Counted from the first letter of the stretch, positions 1-10,324 are shown. The stretch is DNA of 64,000 nt from Candidatus Thorarchaeota archaeon (GCA_011364985.1 RDOC01000001.1:155124-219123), one strand, 5' to 3'. The notes: generated from the sequence alone by a model not told the origin. Translations and numbers: made by a program.

Positions 1-1
1 T

Positions 2-1720
2 ACATCAGATTTTAGATATTCACGTCTTTCAATTAATCTAGCAGATCCAGACCTTGTTACTGATGATCCGTTGGAGGCAGCAAAAAACGATGTACACATA
101 GCCTTTGTGAGGACGGTGGGATTTGACCCATCGCCAACGTCCATCAGAACAATTACAGTCGGAGGAGAAGAGCTAAAGGAGTACGAATTCGACTTCAGTC
201 CTTTGATCTTGCTGTATCCTCAAATGAAGGAGCAGATTAAACATCTCTCAACAGCCTATAGAATCCGTGTTAACTCGCGAAACAGAATCGTTGAGGTATG
301 GGCAAGAAAAGCCTATTCGGCTGATTTGATGTCAGGCATACCCGCATTTGTTAGCGTCGATGGTGACCGAATGCCCAGCCAATTACTTGAATTGGATATA
401 GACGTTGATCCAAAATCGATACGAGTATCAGAAGAAGAAGAATATCTGACGATTGCCATTCAAGGAAACAACTTGCAAGGGATAGCAGCGAAACGGTTAG
501 ACCTAGAAGTAACTGACAAGGAGGCCGATATTGAGGTTGAGGGTGCTGTCATTTGCACAGAAACGACAATTGAGAATAGTCTGGTGAGTGTGAAAATCGA
601 AGAGGAGGGGACGGTTTCCTTGACCGACAAAAGAACTGGGGAGAAATACACGGGATTGCTTGTCTTCGAGGACTCTGAGGACGTAGGCGATGAATATGAC
701 TATTCGCCAGCCACAAACCATCAAGTGATTCGAACAACTGGAACGGATCTATCAGTAGAAGTCGGATACGCGGGGCCACTTATAGGATCGCTAATAATCT
801 CAGGCGAATTAGAGCTGCCAGCTCTAGCAAAGGAAGACCTTACCGGAAGATCTGAGGAGAATGTGTCATGCGACTTTGTGACCGAGATTACTCTTCATGC
901 AAATAGTCCCACAATAAGAATTCAGACCGAGTTTGACAACTATGCCGAAGACCATAGATTGCGAGTCCTGTTCCCAACGGGAACCGACGCAGAGGTAGTC
1001 CACGCAGACACTGCATTTGATATCCGAGAGAGGCCAGTTCGCCCAACCGTCAATGACGAGGGGTGGCATCAGCCAGTTGCTGCAACCTACCCTCTTCGAA
1101 GCTTTGTTCATCTATCTTCTGCGAAAAGAGGACTGACTGTATCAACTTCGGGGCTACTTGAGTTTGAAGTGCAACAATCTGATGATGGAGAAACAATTGC
1201 GCTTACTCTGGTTCGATCAGTGGGTCAGCTATCTCGTGAGAAGCTGAAGACACGCCATGAAGGAGCAGGACCATTGCTGAAAACTCCAGGAGGACAATGC
1301 CAAGGAACCCTGCTCTTCGAGTATTCCATTACTCCAAAGAGCCCCAAGGAGGAGTGGGGTGATATCTTTCAGCACACTGAAGAAGCTTTACTTCCGATAG
1401 TAGCGCATTTCATTCCGCCTGGGGAAACCAGACAAGTTCAGTATAACAGGAGCTTTGTTCAGATTGACTCACGCCACATCAAGCTGTCAGCCTTCAAATC
1501 ATCCGAAGATGGAAAGCATCTTGTCCTTAGGGTATGGAACACCTCTGAGAGCAGCAAGAAATGTCAAATCAATCTGGGATTTGCATTGAGTAAGGCCATA
1601 GGCGCACGAGCTGATGAAATCCCAGATGATACTTTGCAGGTCACTCTAAAAGAGGGGAACATACTGGAAGCGGAATTACCTGGACGACGAATTGCCACCT
1701 TTTTATTGGAACCGGAATAG
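2..1720 (+). CDS. Glycoside hydrolase family 38 alpha-mannosidase-like, C-terminal part (truncated at the left edge of the window)
   Basis: Frame is open to the window edge upstream of the listed TTG start at 71. Beta-sandwich C-terminal features recognised: NSLVSVKIEEEGTVSLTDKRTGEKY, YDYSPATNHQ, FPTGTDAEVVHADTAFDIRERP, RGLTVSTSGLLEFE. Confidence 0.75.
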   Translation, partial: TSDFRYSRLSINLADPDLVTDDPLEAAKNDVHIAFVRTVGFDPSPTSIRTITVGGEELKEYEFDFSPLILLYPQMKEQIKHLSTAYRIRVNSRNRIVEVWARKAYSADLMSGIPAFVSVDGDRMPSQLLELDIDVDPKSIRVSEEEEYLTIAIQGNNLQGIAAKRLDLEVTDKEADIEVEGAVICTETTIENSLVSVKIEEEGTVSLTDKRTGEKYTGLLVFEDSEDVGDEYDYSPATNHQVIRTTGTDLSVEVGYAGPLIGSLIISGELELPALAKEDLTGRSEENVSCDFVTEITLHANSPTIRIQTEFDNYAEDHRLRVLFPTGTDAEVVHADTAFDIRERPVRPTVNDEGWHQPVAATYPLRSFVHLSSAKRGLTVSTSGLLEFEVQQSDDGETIALTLVRSVGQLSREKLKTRHEGAGPLLKTPGGQCQGTLLFEYSITPKSPKEEWGDIFQHTEEALLPIVAHFIPPGETRQVQYNRSFVQIDSRHIKLSAFKSSEDGKHLVLRVWNTSESSKKCQINLGFALSKAIGARADEIPDDTLQVTLKEGNILEAELPGRRIATFLLEPE

Positions 1721-1846
1721 GACTTGATTGCAGTACCAAAGGATGGCAATGTACCTGGACCGATGTATGAGAGAACGAGGTCTCGGCTGGAAAGTCTCAA
1801 GCCTGCGATAGAGCAATAAGATGGTCTGTATTCATGAAGTTTCGTT

Positions 1847-2599
1847 ATGGTTTACCCAGAGGAGGACCCAGAGCATTTTGTCAGGACATTTGCTCCAATT
1901 CTTCACTTCCATCCTAAGGAAGGCAATTACTGCTGCTTTCCATCCGATGCAGAAGCGGTCTTTGAACGCCACTCCAAGGACTGGAGCGGATTCGGAAAAA
2001 CCCTCCAGCCCAAAAAGCTTCAGCAGGATACGCCATGTTACTATGAAATATGGGATGGCCCCGACATGACGCAGATGAAGTTCTGGTTCTGGTACAACTA
2101 CAACAAATTCCCAAAGGCACCTCTTGGATTGGGGCAGCATATTGGTGATTGGGAACATATTGAGGTAAGACATTACCCACTGGGTTCGAAAACGCCAGGA
2201 ACGATATGGTTAGTTTCAAATCATCTGAAGGCAATATTGGGATCTCATCCAGGCCATTTCATCCTCCAAGGATTTATGCCACAACCAGTTACACTGGCAG
2301 ATCTTCATATTCATGTTTGGGTTGCACTGGGGTCTCATGCCAGCTACTTATCACCCGATGATAAGACGAGGAGATTCCTCGGATTTTGGCGAGATGAAAC
2401 AGAAGATGGAGGTCCCATTTGGGAGACCGAAGAGAATCTGAAAGGGCTTGGTGATACAAATTTTGGCAGGTTTGAGGGCAGGTGGGGAAACAAAAGATCT
2501 CCCAGAAGTCCAAGAAATCCCTACAATTGTCGGGAGAGAAACGCTCCCCTGCTCAAGCCAACTCCTGTAAACGAGAATCAAAATGGCCTCAGCTCATGA
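1847..2599 (+). CDS. Vps62/DUF946-like protein
   Basis: FAPILHFHPKEGNYCCFPSD, FWFWYNYN, GQHIGDWEHIEVRHYP and VWVALGSHASYLSPDD match the hallmark motifs of the Vps62-like family. Confidence 0.6.
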   Translation: MVYPEEDPEHFVRTFAPILHFHPKEGNYCCFPSDAEAVFERHSKDWSGFGKTLQPKKLQQDTPCYYEIWDGPDMTQMKFWFWYNYNKFPKAPLGLGQHIGDWEHIEVRHYPLGSKTPGTIWLVSNHLKAILGSHPGHFILQGFMPQPVTLADLHIHVWVALGSHASYLSPDDKTRRFLGFWRDETEDGGPIWETEENLKGLGDTNFGRFEGRWGNKRSPRSPRNPYNCRERNAPLLKPTPVNENQNGLSS

Positions 2600-3686
2600 A
2601 ATGAATCGCTTCATTGAATTGCTTAGAGTACTCGATAAGGCTCTCAGCAGTCTTTGCATCAAGAGGAATCCCTTCCCTTGTGCGCAAGTCATGCATCTCG
2701 TACTCCTTTTCTCCATGAACATAGATTCTTGAACAGCCCTCCGCCCTATTACATGTGTGAAGGAGGTCGATATAGTCGTCCATCCTCCTTTTGAATACAT
2801 CAAGCTCCGTGAAAAACGCAGGATCTAGCGCCATGAAAAAGTGACCAACTCTAGGATGATTCATCTTCCCATCTTTAGTGGCTATGATGTCAGGACCGAA
2901 ATTTGAGCCGGAAAGAACTCCACTCAGCACATCCACCATGAGTGACAGCCCATACCCCTTGTGTCCTCCATGGGTTTCTCCCTCTCCGCCCAATGGTAGA
3001 ATGCCTCCGGCGTATCCGTAAAGTACATTCTCAAGCACTCTTGCTGGATCATCTGTGCTTGTTCCTCTCTCATCAGTTGCCCACCCTGGTGGAATCCTTT
3101 TACCAAGCCGCTCATAGACCTCGAGTTTTCCTCTTGGTACAACACTGGTTGCAAGGTCCATGACCCAAGGCCTATTCTTGGAGGTGGGCGCTGCAATAGA
3201 GATTGGATTTGTACCTAGAATTGCATTCCTTGCAAAAGTCGGTACTACTAGAGGTTCAGAATTGGTGAGGGAGATCCCGATGAGATTGTGTTCCAGTGCT
3301 CTCATTGCGTAGTATCCTGCAAAACCATAGTGGTTTGAATTGAAGACAGTCACTAGACCGATGCCTTCGCTTTGAGCCTTCTCAATTGCCATGTCCATTC
3401 CAAAGACACCTGCAGGTTGGCCAACTCCGTCTCGAGCATCGACATTGCCAAGGACGCTATTTTCTCTGACTATCTTTGGAGAAACATCCGGAACAATATA
3501 CCCGCGTCGGATTCCTTCAACATAGCGCTTGACTCTTCCAACACCATGCGAGTCAATCCCACGCAGATTGGCAGTGACGAGATTGTCAGCAATGTAGTGT
3601 GCCCCTACGTCAGAAACCTGACACCTCATCATTAAACGTTTGACAAAATCGTATAGGTCCTCCGCCTTTATCACTTGGTCAGACAT
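2589..3686 (-). CDS. Malate/L-lactate dehydrogenase family (Ldh2/YlbC type) oxidoreductase
   Basis: HGVGRVKRYVEGIRRG, NSNHYGFAGYYAMRAL, GTNPISIAAPT, GGHKGYGLSLMVDVLSG. Start chosen at the internal MSDQVIKAED; the ORF is open to 3746. Confidence 0.85.
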   Translation of the reverse strand: MSDQVIKAEDLYDFVKRLMMRCQVSDVGAHYIADNLVTANLRGIDSHGVGRVKRYVEGIRRGYIVPDVSPKIVRENSVLGNVDARDGVGQPAGVFGMDMAIEKAQSEGIGLVTVFNSNHYGFAGYYAMRALEHNLIGISLTNSEPLVVPTFARNAILGTNPISIAAPTSKNRPWVMDLATSVVPRGKLEVYERLGKRIPPGWATDERGTSTDDPARVLENVLYGYAGGILPLGGEGETHGGHKGYGLSLMVDVLSGVLSGSNFGPDIIATKDGKMNHPRVGHFFMALDPAFFTELDVFKRRMDDYIDLLHTCNRAEGCSRIYVHGEKEYEMHDLRTREGIPLDAKTAESLIEYSKQFNEAIHFMS

Positions 3687-3751
3687 TCTTCGATCTCCAA
3701 CACTGTAAACAAGAAGCGTTCCTGATAAAGGGGTCGACCGTTTCATCGCCT

Positions 3752-4249
3752 CTATGTTTCATTAGAACTCGAACGTCTGGTCCAAGGCGTACGACAAGGA
3801 ATCCATCTCGGCACATTCTGCATGTACTCCAAGTACTCATCGCCAAATCTTGCTACGAAATCAGACTCCTCTGATTTTATCAAATAGATGTGATTTCCCA
3901 CAAAGAAGAGTAGAAACCAGAGCAACAAGTGAGGAGAGAGAAAGTATATCGATTCTCCGACGATGACCAAGAGAACGCCCCAAGTCATTGGATTTCTAAC
4001 ATATCTGTACATTCCTGCGATGACTAGCTTCTTGGTCGGAGACCATGGAGCAAGAGTTCCTTTTCCAATTTCTGAGAAATCCATGATGCATAGTATCAAA
4101 ATGATGGAACCTACGATGATGACTGAAAGCCCAGCTTCAGAATAGATGGAAAACACATAGTAAGGATCACGGGGGAATCCGCCAGTTAGCCAAAGGACTA
4201 TTCCAGGGATTAGAATAAGAACAGCAATTGGCAGGCAAAATGATCCAAG
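3752..4249 (-). CDS. Isoprenylcysteine methyltransferase-like / phospholipid methyltransferase-like integral membrane protein; 5' end unclear
   Basis: GMYRYVRNPMTWGVLLVIVGESI and SEESDFVARFGDEYLEYMQNVPRWIP. The frame is open upstream of the GTG at 4156 as LGSFCLPIAVLILIPGIVLWLTGGFPRDPYYV, but no ATG/GTG/TTG occurs before the TAA at 4250-4252. Confidence 0.6.
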   Translation of the reverse strand, partial: LGSFCLPIAVLILIPGIVLWLTGGFPRDPYYVFSIYSEAGLSVIIVGSIILILCIMDFSEIGKGTLAPWSPTKKLVIAGMYRYVRNPMTWGVLLVIVGESIYFLSPHLLLWFLLFFVGNHIYLIKSEESDFVARFGDEYLEYMQNVPRWIPCRTPWTRRSSSNET

Positions 4250-4283
4250 TTATTCATATCGTGGAGGAAATGCCAACCTGCAG

Positions 4284-5882
4284 TCACTCCTCATCAACTG
4301 AAATGTATCCCTTCTTCATCACCGTGTCAACGGCAGCCTTGGATGGTTCTGGGTAATCCCTGTTGTAGTGAGCACCTCGACTCTCCTTTCTCATCCGGGC
4401 CATTTTGATGATGAGTTCGGCCACGGTGGCAATGTTCCGAAGCTCGATCAAGTCAGGAGTGATGATAAAGTCCCAGTAGAACGACTCGATCTCTCTAGCA
4501 AGGAAGCCAATTCTATTCCGTGCTCGTATCAATCGCTTGTTTGTCCGAACGATGCCAACATAGTTGACCATCAAACGGCGCACTTCGTCCCACATATGAG
4601 AAATGACCACGAGCTCATCAGGATCGGTTGCTTCGCCTGGATCCCAAGGAGGCATGCTATGGACTTCGATGCCCCGCTGCAAGTCATCGCTCACAGCCGC
4701 AGCTGTATTATGAGCCATGACAACTCCTTCCAATAGGGAATTGGATGCAAGACGGTTGGCGCCGTGAAAACCGGTGCCGGCACACTCTCCAATGGCATAG
4801 AGACCCCTCACATCGGTTTTTCCATTAATATCGGTCTTCACCCCTCCACACACATAGTGAACACCAGGTACAACTGGAATTGGTTCCTGCGTGATGTCGA
4901 TACCAGCATTCAAGCATGTCGAGTAGATAGCAGGAAAACGGTCTTTGATGAAATCTGCATCTTTGAAGGAAATATCCAAGTGGACAAAATTCGCTCCTGT
5001 CCTCTTCAGTTCACTGTCAATTGCCCTCGCTACAACATCTCGAGGCGCAAGCTCTGCATCTGGATGATAGGCATCCATGAAGCGTTTTCCATCTGGTCCA
5101 AGAAGAACGGCTCCCTCCCCTCTTAATGCCTCAGAGATTAGGAAAGAACGTATCTTTGAATGATAGAGAAGCGTGGGATGGAATTGAATGAATTCGAGAT
5201 TTGTGATGCTCGCCCCTGCGCGATATGCCATTGCAATCCCGTCACCTGTTGCAACATCGGGGTTGCTTGTGTAAAGAAACACCCTGCCCGCCCCGCCAGT
5301 AGCAAGAACTGTAACCTTCGAGGGAAAACGCTTCACGGTTTTAGTTTCCTTGTCAAGGACATAGGCACCCATCACACAGTCGTTGCTCATATAGAGATTC
5401 ACTGCGGAATGGTTCTCGTAGACTGTGACGTTGGAGCGCTTTCTTATCTGTTCTACCAGAGCTCTCTGAATGTCTGCTCCCGTATGGTCTTTTACGTGCA
5501 AGACACGTCTGTTTGTATGCCCACCCTCAAGGCCAAGGTCAAAATCATCACATCCCTCTTCCCTACAAAACTCGACTCCAAGACGAACCAGTTCTTCTAT
5601 TCGCTTGGGACCACTCTTTACAATGGATTCTACAACCTTGGGATGGCAGAGACCTGCACCAACACGGATTGTATCTTCAATATGGGAAGCAACTGAGTCC
5701 TTATCCGAGATCACAGCAGCTATACCACCCTGAGCCCTATTTGTGGCGGTCTCCAAGATGGAGGTTTTTGTCACTACTGTCACTGTATAGGTCTCAGGAA
5801 TATTAAGAGAAAATGATAGTCCTGCAATCCCAGACCCAATGACTAAGACATCTGACGATACGACATCGCTCAATCTTTTCAC
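4284..5882 (-). CDS. nadB: L-aspartate oxidase
   Basis: VIGSGIAGLSFSL FAD site, TNRAQGGIAAV, GGHTNRRVLHVKDHTGADIQRAL, LEFIQFHPT, GVHYVCGGVKTDINGKTDVRGLYAIGECAGTGFHGANRLASNSLLEG. Confidence 0.9.
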   Translation of the reverse strand: MKRLSDVVSSDVLVIGSGIAGLSFSLNIPETYTVTVVTKTSILETATNRAQGGIAAVISDKDSVASHIEDTIRVGAGLCHPKVVESIVKSGPKRIEELVRLGVEFCREEGCDDFDLGLEGGHTNRRVLHVKDHTGADIQRALVEQIRKRSNVTVYENHSAVNLYMSNDCVMGAYVLDKETKTVKRFPSKVTVLATGGAGRVFLYTSNPDVATGDGIAMAYRAGASITNLEFIQFHPTLLYHSKIRSFLISEALRGEGAVLLGPDGKRFMDAYHPDAELAPRDVVARAIDSELKRTGANFVHLDISFKDADFIKDRFPAIYSTCLNAGIDITQEPIPVVPGVHYVCGGVKTDINGKTDVRGLYAIGECAGTGFHGANRLASNSLLEGVVMAHNTAAAVSDDLQRGIEVHSMPPWDPGEATDPDELVVISHMWDEVRRLMVNYVGIVRTNKRLIRARNRIGFLAREIESFYWDFIITPDLIELRNIATVAELIIKMARMRKESRGAHYNRDYPEPSKAAVDTVMKKGYISVDEE

Positions 5883-6024
5883 ATCTCAGCAGTTGCACGT
5901 CGAGTGCCATTGATTTCACGGATTCTAATTCCCGTTAAGAGATTTCCTGAGGTACATGATAAGAAGATTTTATTATGAGACATCAGGGGCGAATGCAAAT
6001 CGTTGAAACGTCCAGCGAAAGACC

Positions 6025-6969
6025 GTGAGTCGAATGGAAATGGCTGTGCCGCGGGAAAAACCTCATCCTGAATTGGAAAAGCAGGGGTCCAAGATAGAAG
6101 GAGTTGTCATCTTCGATGCTAATTCTGGAATACCGCTTTATTCTAGGCTTGAGAAACGAATCGATCCATCGCTGTTTACGGGCTTCGTTTCTGCTGCGAG
6201 ACACTTCTCTAACGAGCTATCCCTTGGCGGACTCACTTCCTTTACAACGGAAGAAAAGGTAATCTTCTTGGCTCGTAAGAACAAGGTTATCACAGCAATA
6301 ATAAAACCCCAAAATCCTGATCATCAAAGCACAGTATCATTAGCATACGAGCTAGCAGAGCAGTTTGAGTCTAGGTTTGATGTCCCCCGGAATCCGCAGC
6401 CAAGCATGTACAAAGACTTCGAGGGCGTTGTTGATGATTACATCAGAGAAATCAAGAACCCCTTTTTGAGTAGAGTTGCTAGGTTCATTCATAAGCAATA
6501 CGGGGGAGAGGTGGCCATCAAACCTCGATTTAATAAAAAGAGCGGAAGCCAAGGTGTCATTGATATCGTAGCCAGTACTCAAGAAGAATCACGGGATCTC
6601 AGAAATGGAATTTCTAATCTCTATTCGGATAAATACACCTTTGTGCAGGCTGTTGATGGTGTGGCCAAGAAGGGGGATATAATGGAATTCCTAGATAACA
6701 CTGACTGCTACGGGGTAATGGTCATGATAAAGGACAGTCTGGAATTCGTCCCGTACTTTCCGTCTCGTGCAGTTGTGGTAGCTAGGCAGTACCCTGAGGA
6801 TCTTCTTGGCTACTTGGACAAACTACCGCGTGACAAAGGGCGAATCTACATTGATGGAACTCATGCCTTCGTCGGTCTTGGAATCAAAGGGCTTAAGAGA
6901 GACCCGAAATGCTTCGTTGAGCTTTGGAAGTGGCGTGATAGTGATGACCCTGTGAGAGCCTATCCATAG
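6025..6969 (+). CDS. Uncharacterised protein with N-terminal longin/roadblock-like domain
   Basis: N-terminal IEGVVIFDANSGIPLYSRLEKRIDPSLFTGFVSAARHFSNELS...FLARKNKVITAIIKP resembles longin-like sensor domains. GTG start. C-terminal ~190 aa unrecognised. Confidence 0.5.
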   Translation: MSRMEMAVPREKPHPELEKQGSKIEGVVIFDANSGIPLYSRLEKRIDPSLFTGFVSAARHFSNELSLGGLTSFTTEEKVIFLARKNKVITAIIKPQNPDHQSTVSLAYELAEQFESRFDVPRNPQPSMYKDFEGVVDDYIREIKNPFLSRVARFIHKQYGGEVAIKPRFNKKSGSQGVIDIVASTQEESRDLRNGISNLYSDKYTFVQAVDGVAKKGDIMEFLDNTDCYGVMVMIKDSLEFVPYFPSRAVVVARQYPEDLLGYLDKLPRDKGRIYIDGTHAFVGLGIKGLKRDPKCFVELWKWRDSDDPVRAYP

Positions 6970-6976
6970 CCATGCA

Positions 6977-7657
6977 TCAGCATATTGCAGTCCCGCAGTA
7001 CTCGCAGGTCACAAGTTTCCCTTTTCGAAGTTTCTTAGCTTGCTCTACGTTAAATCTGCTCCCACACATTGGACATAGATACGGTTGCATCTCAACTGGA
7101 GGCCCACTCTGAATCTCGCCTCCTATTTCCGTCAAGGATTTCTCGGCCCATTGAACATACTTCGACTGGTTAGTCTTTCTGAAATTGTATACTGCTTCTT
7201 CGAGTAGGCTTCTCGCCTCCTCTAATCTACCTGTACCTCTGTAGGCACTTGCAAGACCCATTGCATTCCAAGCAGTATACCATGCGTCCGCTGTTGTTCT
7301 GGCCAAGGTCAGGCCCTGCTCAAAAAGCTGGACAGCGGTACTGTAATCCAGCCTTCGTAGTGCTACTTGCCCAAGGCCCCATTTCGCAGCAGATTGGTAC
7401 CAATAGTTGTCAATCTTAATTCCTTCGCGGTGTAGATTCTCGTAAATGGTCTGGGCTTTCTTCAGATTGTGTGCATTCAGCGTGCAATCACCCATCACAC
7501 GAAGAGCCTCTACAGCGCGGTCAATCTGCCCGCTCTTCTGGAATTTCTTATGTGCTTTCTCAGCAGCCTTAATGCACTTGTCAAACTTGGAAGACTGATG
7601 CATCGAAATGGCCTCTTGGAGAAGTTCTTCTGGTTCCGGCGACATAGCCTGAAACAA
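6977..7657 (-). CDS. TPR-repeat protein with C-terminal zinc ribbon
   Basis: Tandem helical TPR-like repeats (YRGTGRLEEARSLLEEAVYNFRK) followed by YLCPMCGSRFNVEQAKKLRKGKLVTCEYCGTAIC. Confidence 0.7.
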   Translation of the reverse strand: MFQAMSPEPEELLQEAISMHQSSKFDKCIKAAEKAHKKFQKSGQIDRAVEALRVMGDCTLNAHNLKKAQTIYENLHREGIKIDNYWYQSAAKWGLGQVALRRLDYSTAVQLFEQGLTLARTTADAWYTAWNAMGLASAYRGTGRLEEARSLLEEAVYNFRKTNQSKYVQWAEKSLTEIGGEIQSGPPVEMQPYLCPMCGSRFNVEQAKKLRKGKLVTCEYCGTAIC

Positions 7658-7702
7658 ACACCCCTGCGTAATAAAAAAGCTGCCATCTCAAGTGCAATGA
7701 AA

Positions 7703-10120
7703 TCATCTATGGAAAGTCGCAATCACTGTGTTGGACATTGGCAAAGCGCGAATGTATGCAATTCCAACCTCCTTCACTCGGTTTACAATGCCTCCTCCAA
7801 AGACTTTCATCATAGGCAAGGAGAAATACGTAGGCACATGAATTTCCAATTCATTTGGCAGCTGAGTCATCCGGATCTCAATCTGGTGTTGATTTGTAGA
7901 TGCTCCAACTTCAATGTCTACCTCACCCAGTGACAGTGGAATTCTATCTACGAGGAGGGGTGTGGGAGAAGTATACCATTCATCAGGAATGGCCGGGAGG
8001 ACAACGATATCCGACTCCATTTCAGATACCACCATTTCGCGCAAGAGGATGAGAAGATCTGCTGCTGCAATCATGCTGCATCCATCGCCAGAGTGTCCTG
8101 CACCCGAATGTGGATCGACAAACTCAGGAAGAGTATGGTATTCCGAGAGCAGCTCTATTGCTCTGCGAAGAATATTCCATGTGCCAGATTTGCGAAGCGT
8201 GAAGACGTAGTAGTGGGCCAAACGCAGTGCAAGATGACTGGAAAATCGTTTCTCCTCTCCCGGGATCATTACTAGATTCCTTCGCATAAGGTTGTCCAAA
8301 GTGGTGTTTAGCGACCATTGTTCAAGACTGCTGTCGATAGTACCCTTTCCGAGAAGAGCAATTGCTGCAAGGAGGTCAAGTGATGCAAGCGATAGATCGG
8401 GGTCATCCGCTTGGTCTACGACACTTTGGTAGACCCTCACTGATTTGGATTCAAGCCATTTTGCATAGTCGTTCTGCAGACTACAGAGCGATTCTGCCAA
8501 TTGGGTCATTTCAAGTGCCTCGAGAGACACCACACCGATTCTTAGAGCTGCTAAATCCCATAGTGAATCAACAATATCACGAAGTCCAAACTGCATTCTT
8601 ATTGGAACAGGAGCCACATCCGTTGTGATGTCCTCACGCAATTCAGCCGTTACCGCCAGTATTTCATCGACACCCAAGAACTCCTCTTTCGGCTCACTGT
8701 CTTCTCTGATTTTACCATGAATACTCCCAGACTTCACTGATTCATCAGCCAAATCGCCAGACTCACTTTGCACTCTGATTCTGGCCTCAATTGTCAATTG
8801 CATCTTAGAATAATATGCGCCAATCAATGGGCTTATTGTCTTCAGAAACGTCATATCTCGGAAATAGAAGAAATACTGAAGAATTCCCCAAATCAACGAA
8901 CTCTGGCTATTAGGAGGTGTTTCCTTTTCATCCGAAAACCACTTCCGGATTGCTTTAAGGGCAAGTTCTTTCGCTAGCTCGGAACAGCCAGAGCGGCATA
9001 GTGCAGAAAAGACTCTAGCCCATTCGATAGACTCGGTTGAGCCTACTGAGCTAATGCCTGAGTTCAGCTTTGTGTCAACTTGTTGTGCAAGAACGGCCTT
9101 CGCCTGCAGAGCGGCATCATTCAGCACTACCTCTGGAAAAGTAAGATTCGTTGTCTTTTCGGCGAAATCGAACCACATGCCTACATATTCATCCCTTACG
9201 TTCGTATTCATTTTGAAGGGGATTTCGTCTGTCTTCGTCATTCTGGATAAGGGACTCACAAAGAAATACTTCTTGGATTCAGCCGGAGCTAAATTGACTC
9301 TGTACTTCAGAACAGCAGTAACGAGACCTTTGACGCTAGAGAACTCTGTGTCCTTTCGGTCATTCTCTTCTTGGATAGTGGCGATCAGATTCGGATTATC
9401 AGCAGTTGAAAGAACGATTGACGATGCCAGCTTGTCAAAGAGCATGGCAACGTAACCATTGGAAATCATCATCTTCTGAGCGGAATCATACTCGACGGAC
9501 TCCAATGGTTCGACCCCTCTAACGGAAGTGGGTCTAAGAACTGCATAGAAAACAAACTCAGTATCATTCAGCGAATGGTTCTTTAAGTGAATCTCATTGT
9601 ATAGAGCTTCGCGTCCGCTCGATGTGCCATGATAAATCTGGCGAATCACTTCGATCGCCCCAAAGAATTTTCTCCATTCGAAAAGCTGATCATCAGGACT
9701 ATACAGCTCGATTCTTGATTCGTTTCGGTCAACCAAGGCAGGGAAGACCATAGAGCCTTTATCCTCAAACCAGAAATCAATGGACCCACATTCACGATTA
9801 GCTGTCACAAGTCCTGTTTCATCCATTATTGCATAATTGCTGGATCCCACTCCGCCAATGGTGATCCAGTTCTGGCTCATGTTATTGGAAAGGGCATCCT
9901 CGGATATACTGCCAGATTTGGAAATTGATGCCTGCTTTGTAGCCCAAGCGGGGAGCATCCATGATTCCGAGGAGGTATAAACTACCTTGTTCAATCCAAC
10001 CTGTAGATCACGTATTTCAAGTGCTGCGGAAGAATGTTGAAAGGATGACGACGGCACTTTGTTATTTCGTGCTACTCGCCTGAATCGCTCAATAAGGTTA
10101 TCATCTGTTAGGTCCAACAC
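7703..10120 (-). CDS. Large protein, possibly six-hairpin glycosidase-like
   Basis: 805-aa ORF; beta-rich N-terminal half, helical middle and a C-terminal segment (MVVSEMESDIVVLPAIPDEW...VDIEVGAS) that recalls glycosidase C-terminal regions. Weak resemblance only. Confidence 0.35.
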   Translation of the reverse strand: MLDLTDDNLIERFRRVARNNKVPSSSFQHSSAALEIRDLQVGLNKVVYTSSESWMLPAWATKQASISKSGSISEDALSNNMSQNWITIGGVGSSNYAIMDETGLVTANRECGSIDFWFEDKGSMVFPALVDRNESRIELYSPDDQLFEWRKFFGAIEVIRQIYHGTSSGREALYNEIHLKNHSLNDTEFVFYAVLRPTSVRGVEPLESVEYDSAQKMMISNGYVAMLFDKLASSIVLSTADNPNLIATIQEENDRKDTEFSSVKGLVTAVLKYRVNLAPAESKKYFFVSPLSRMTKTDEIPFKMNTNVRDEYVGMWFDFAEKTTNLTFPEVVLNDAALQAKAVLAQQVDTKLNSGISSVGSTESIEWARVFSALCRSGCSELAKELALKAIRKWFSDEKETPPNSQSSLIWGILQYFFYFRDMTFLKTISPLIGAYYSKMQLTIEARIRVQSESGDLADESVKSGSIHGKIREDSEPKEEFLGVDEILAVTAELREDITTDVAPVPIRMQFGLRDIVDSLWDLAALRIGVVSLEALEMTQLAESLCSLQNDYAKWLESKSVRVYQSVVDQADDPDLSLASLDLLAAIALLGKGTIDSSLEQWSLNTTLDNLMRRNLVMIPGEEKRFSSHLALRLAHYYVFTLRKSGTWNILRRAIELLSEYHTLPEFVDPHSGAGHSGDGCSMIAAADLLILLREMVVSEMESDIVVLPAIPDEWYTSPTPLLVDRIPLSLGEVDIEVGASTNQHQIEIRMTQLPNELEIHVPTYFSLPMMKVFGGGIVNRVKEVGIAYIRALPMSNTVIATFHR

Positions 10121-10324
10121 GGTCCAACTCCAATTTGTGAGAGTGAGAAGCTGGCTGATGAGTCCTAAGTTGCGGAATAGGTAATTAATGTAGCTTGTTC
10201 ATTTTTCGGACATGTCATGGATACCTAAGCCTTAATAACACTCTCAAGCCCGATTGTACAAAAGCTCGATATGATTGCGTATTAAGCCCAAATGCTGATT
10301 GACCAAAGATATGAGGGATTTGCT

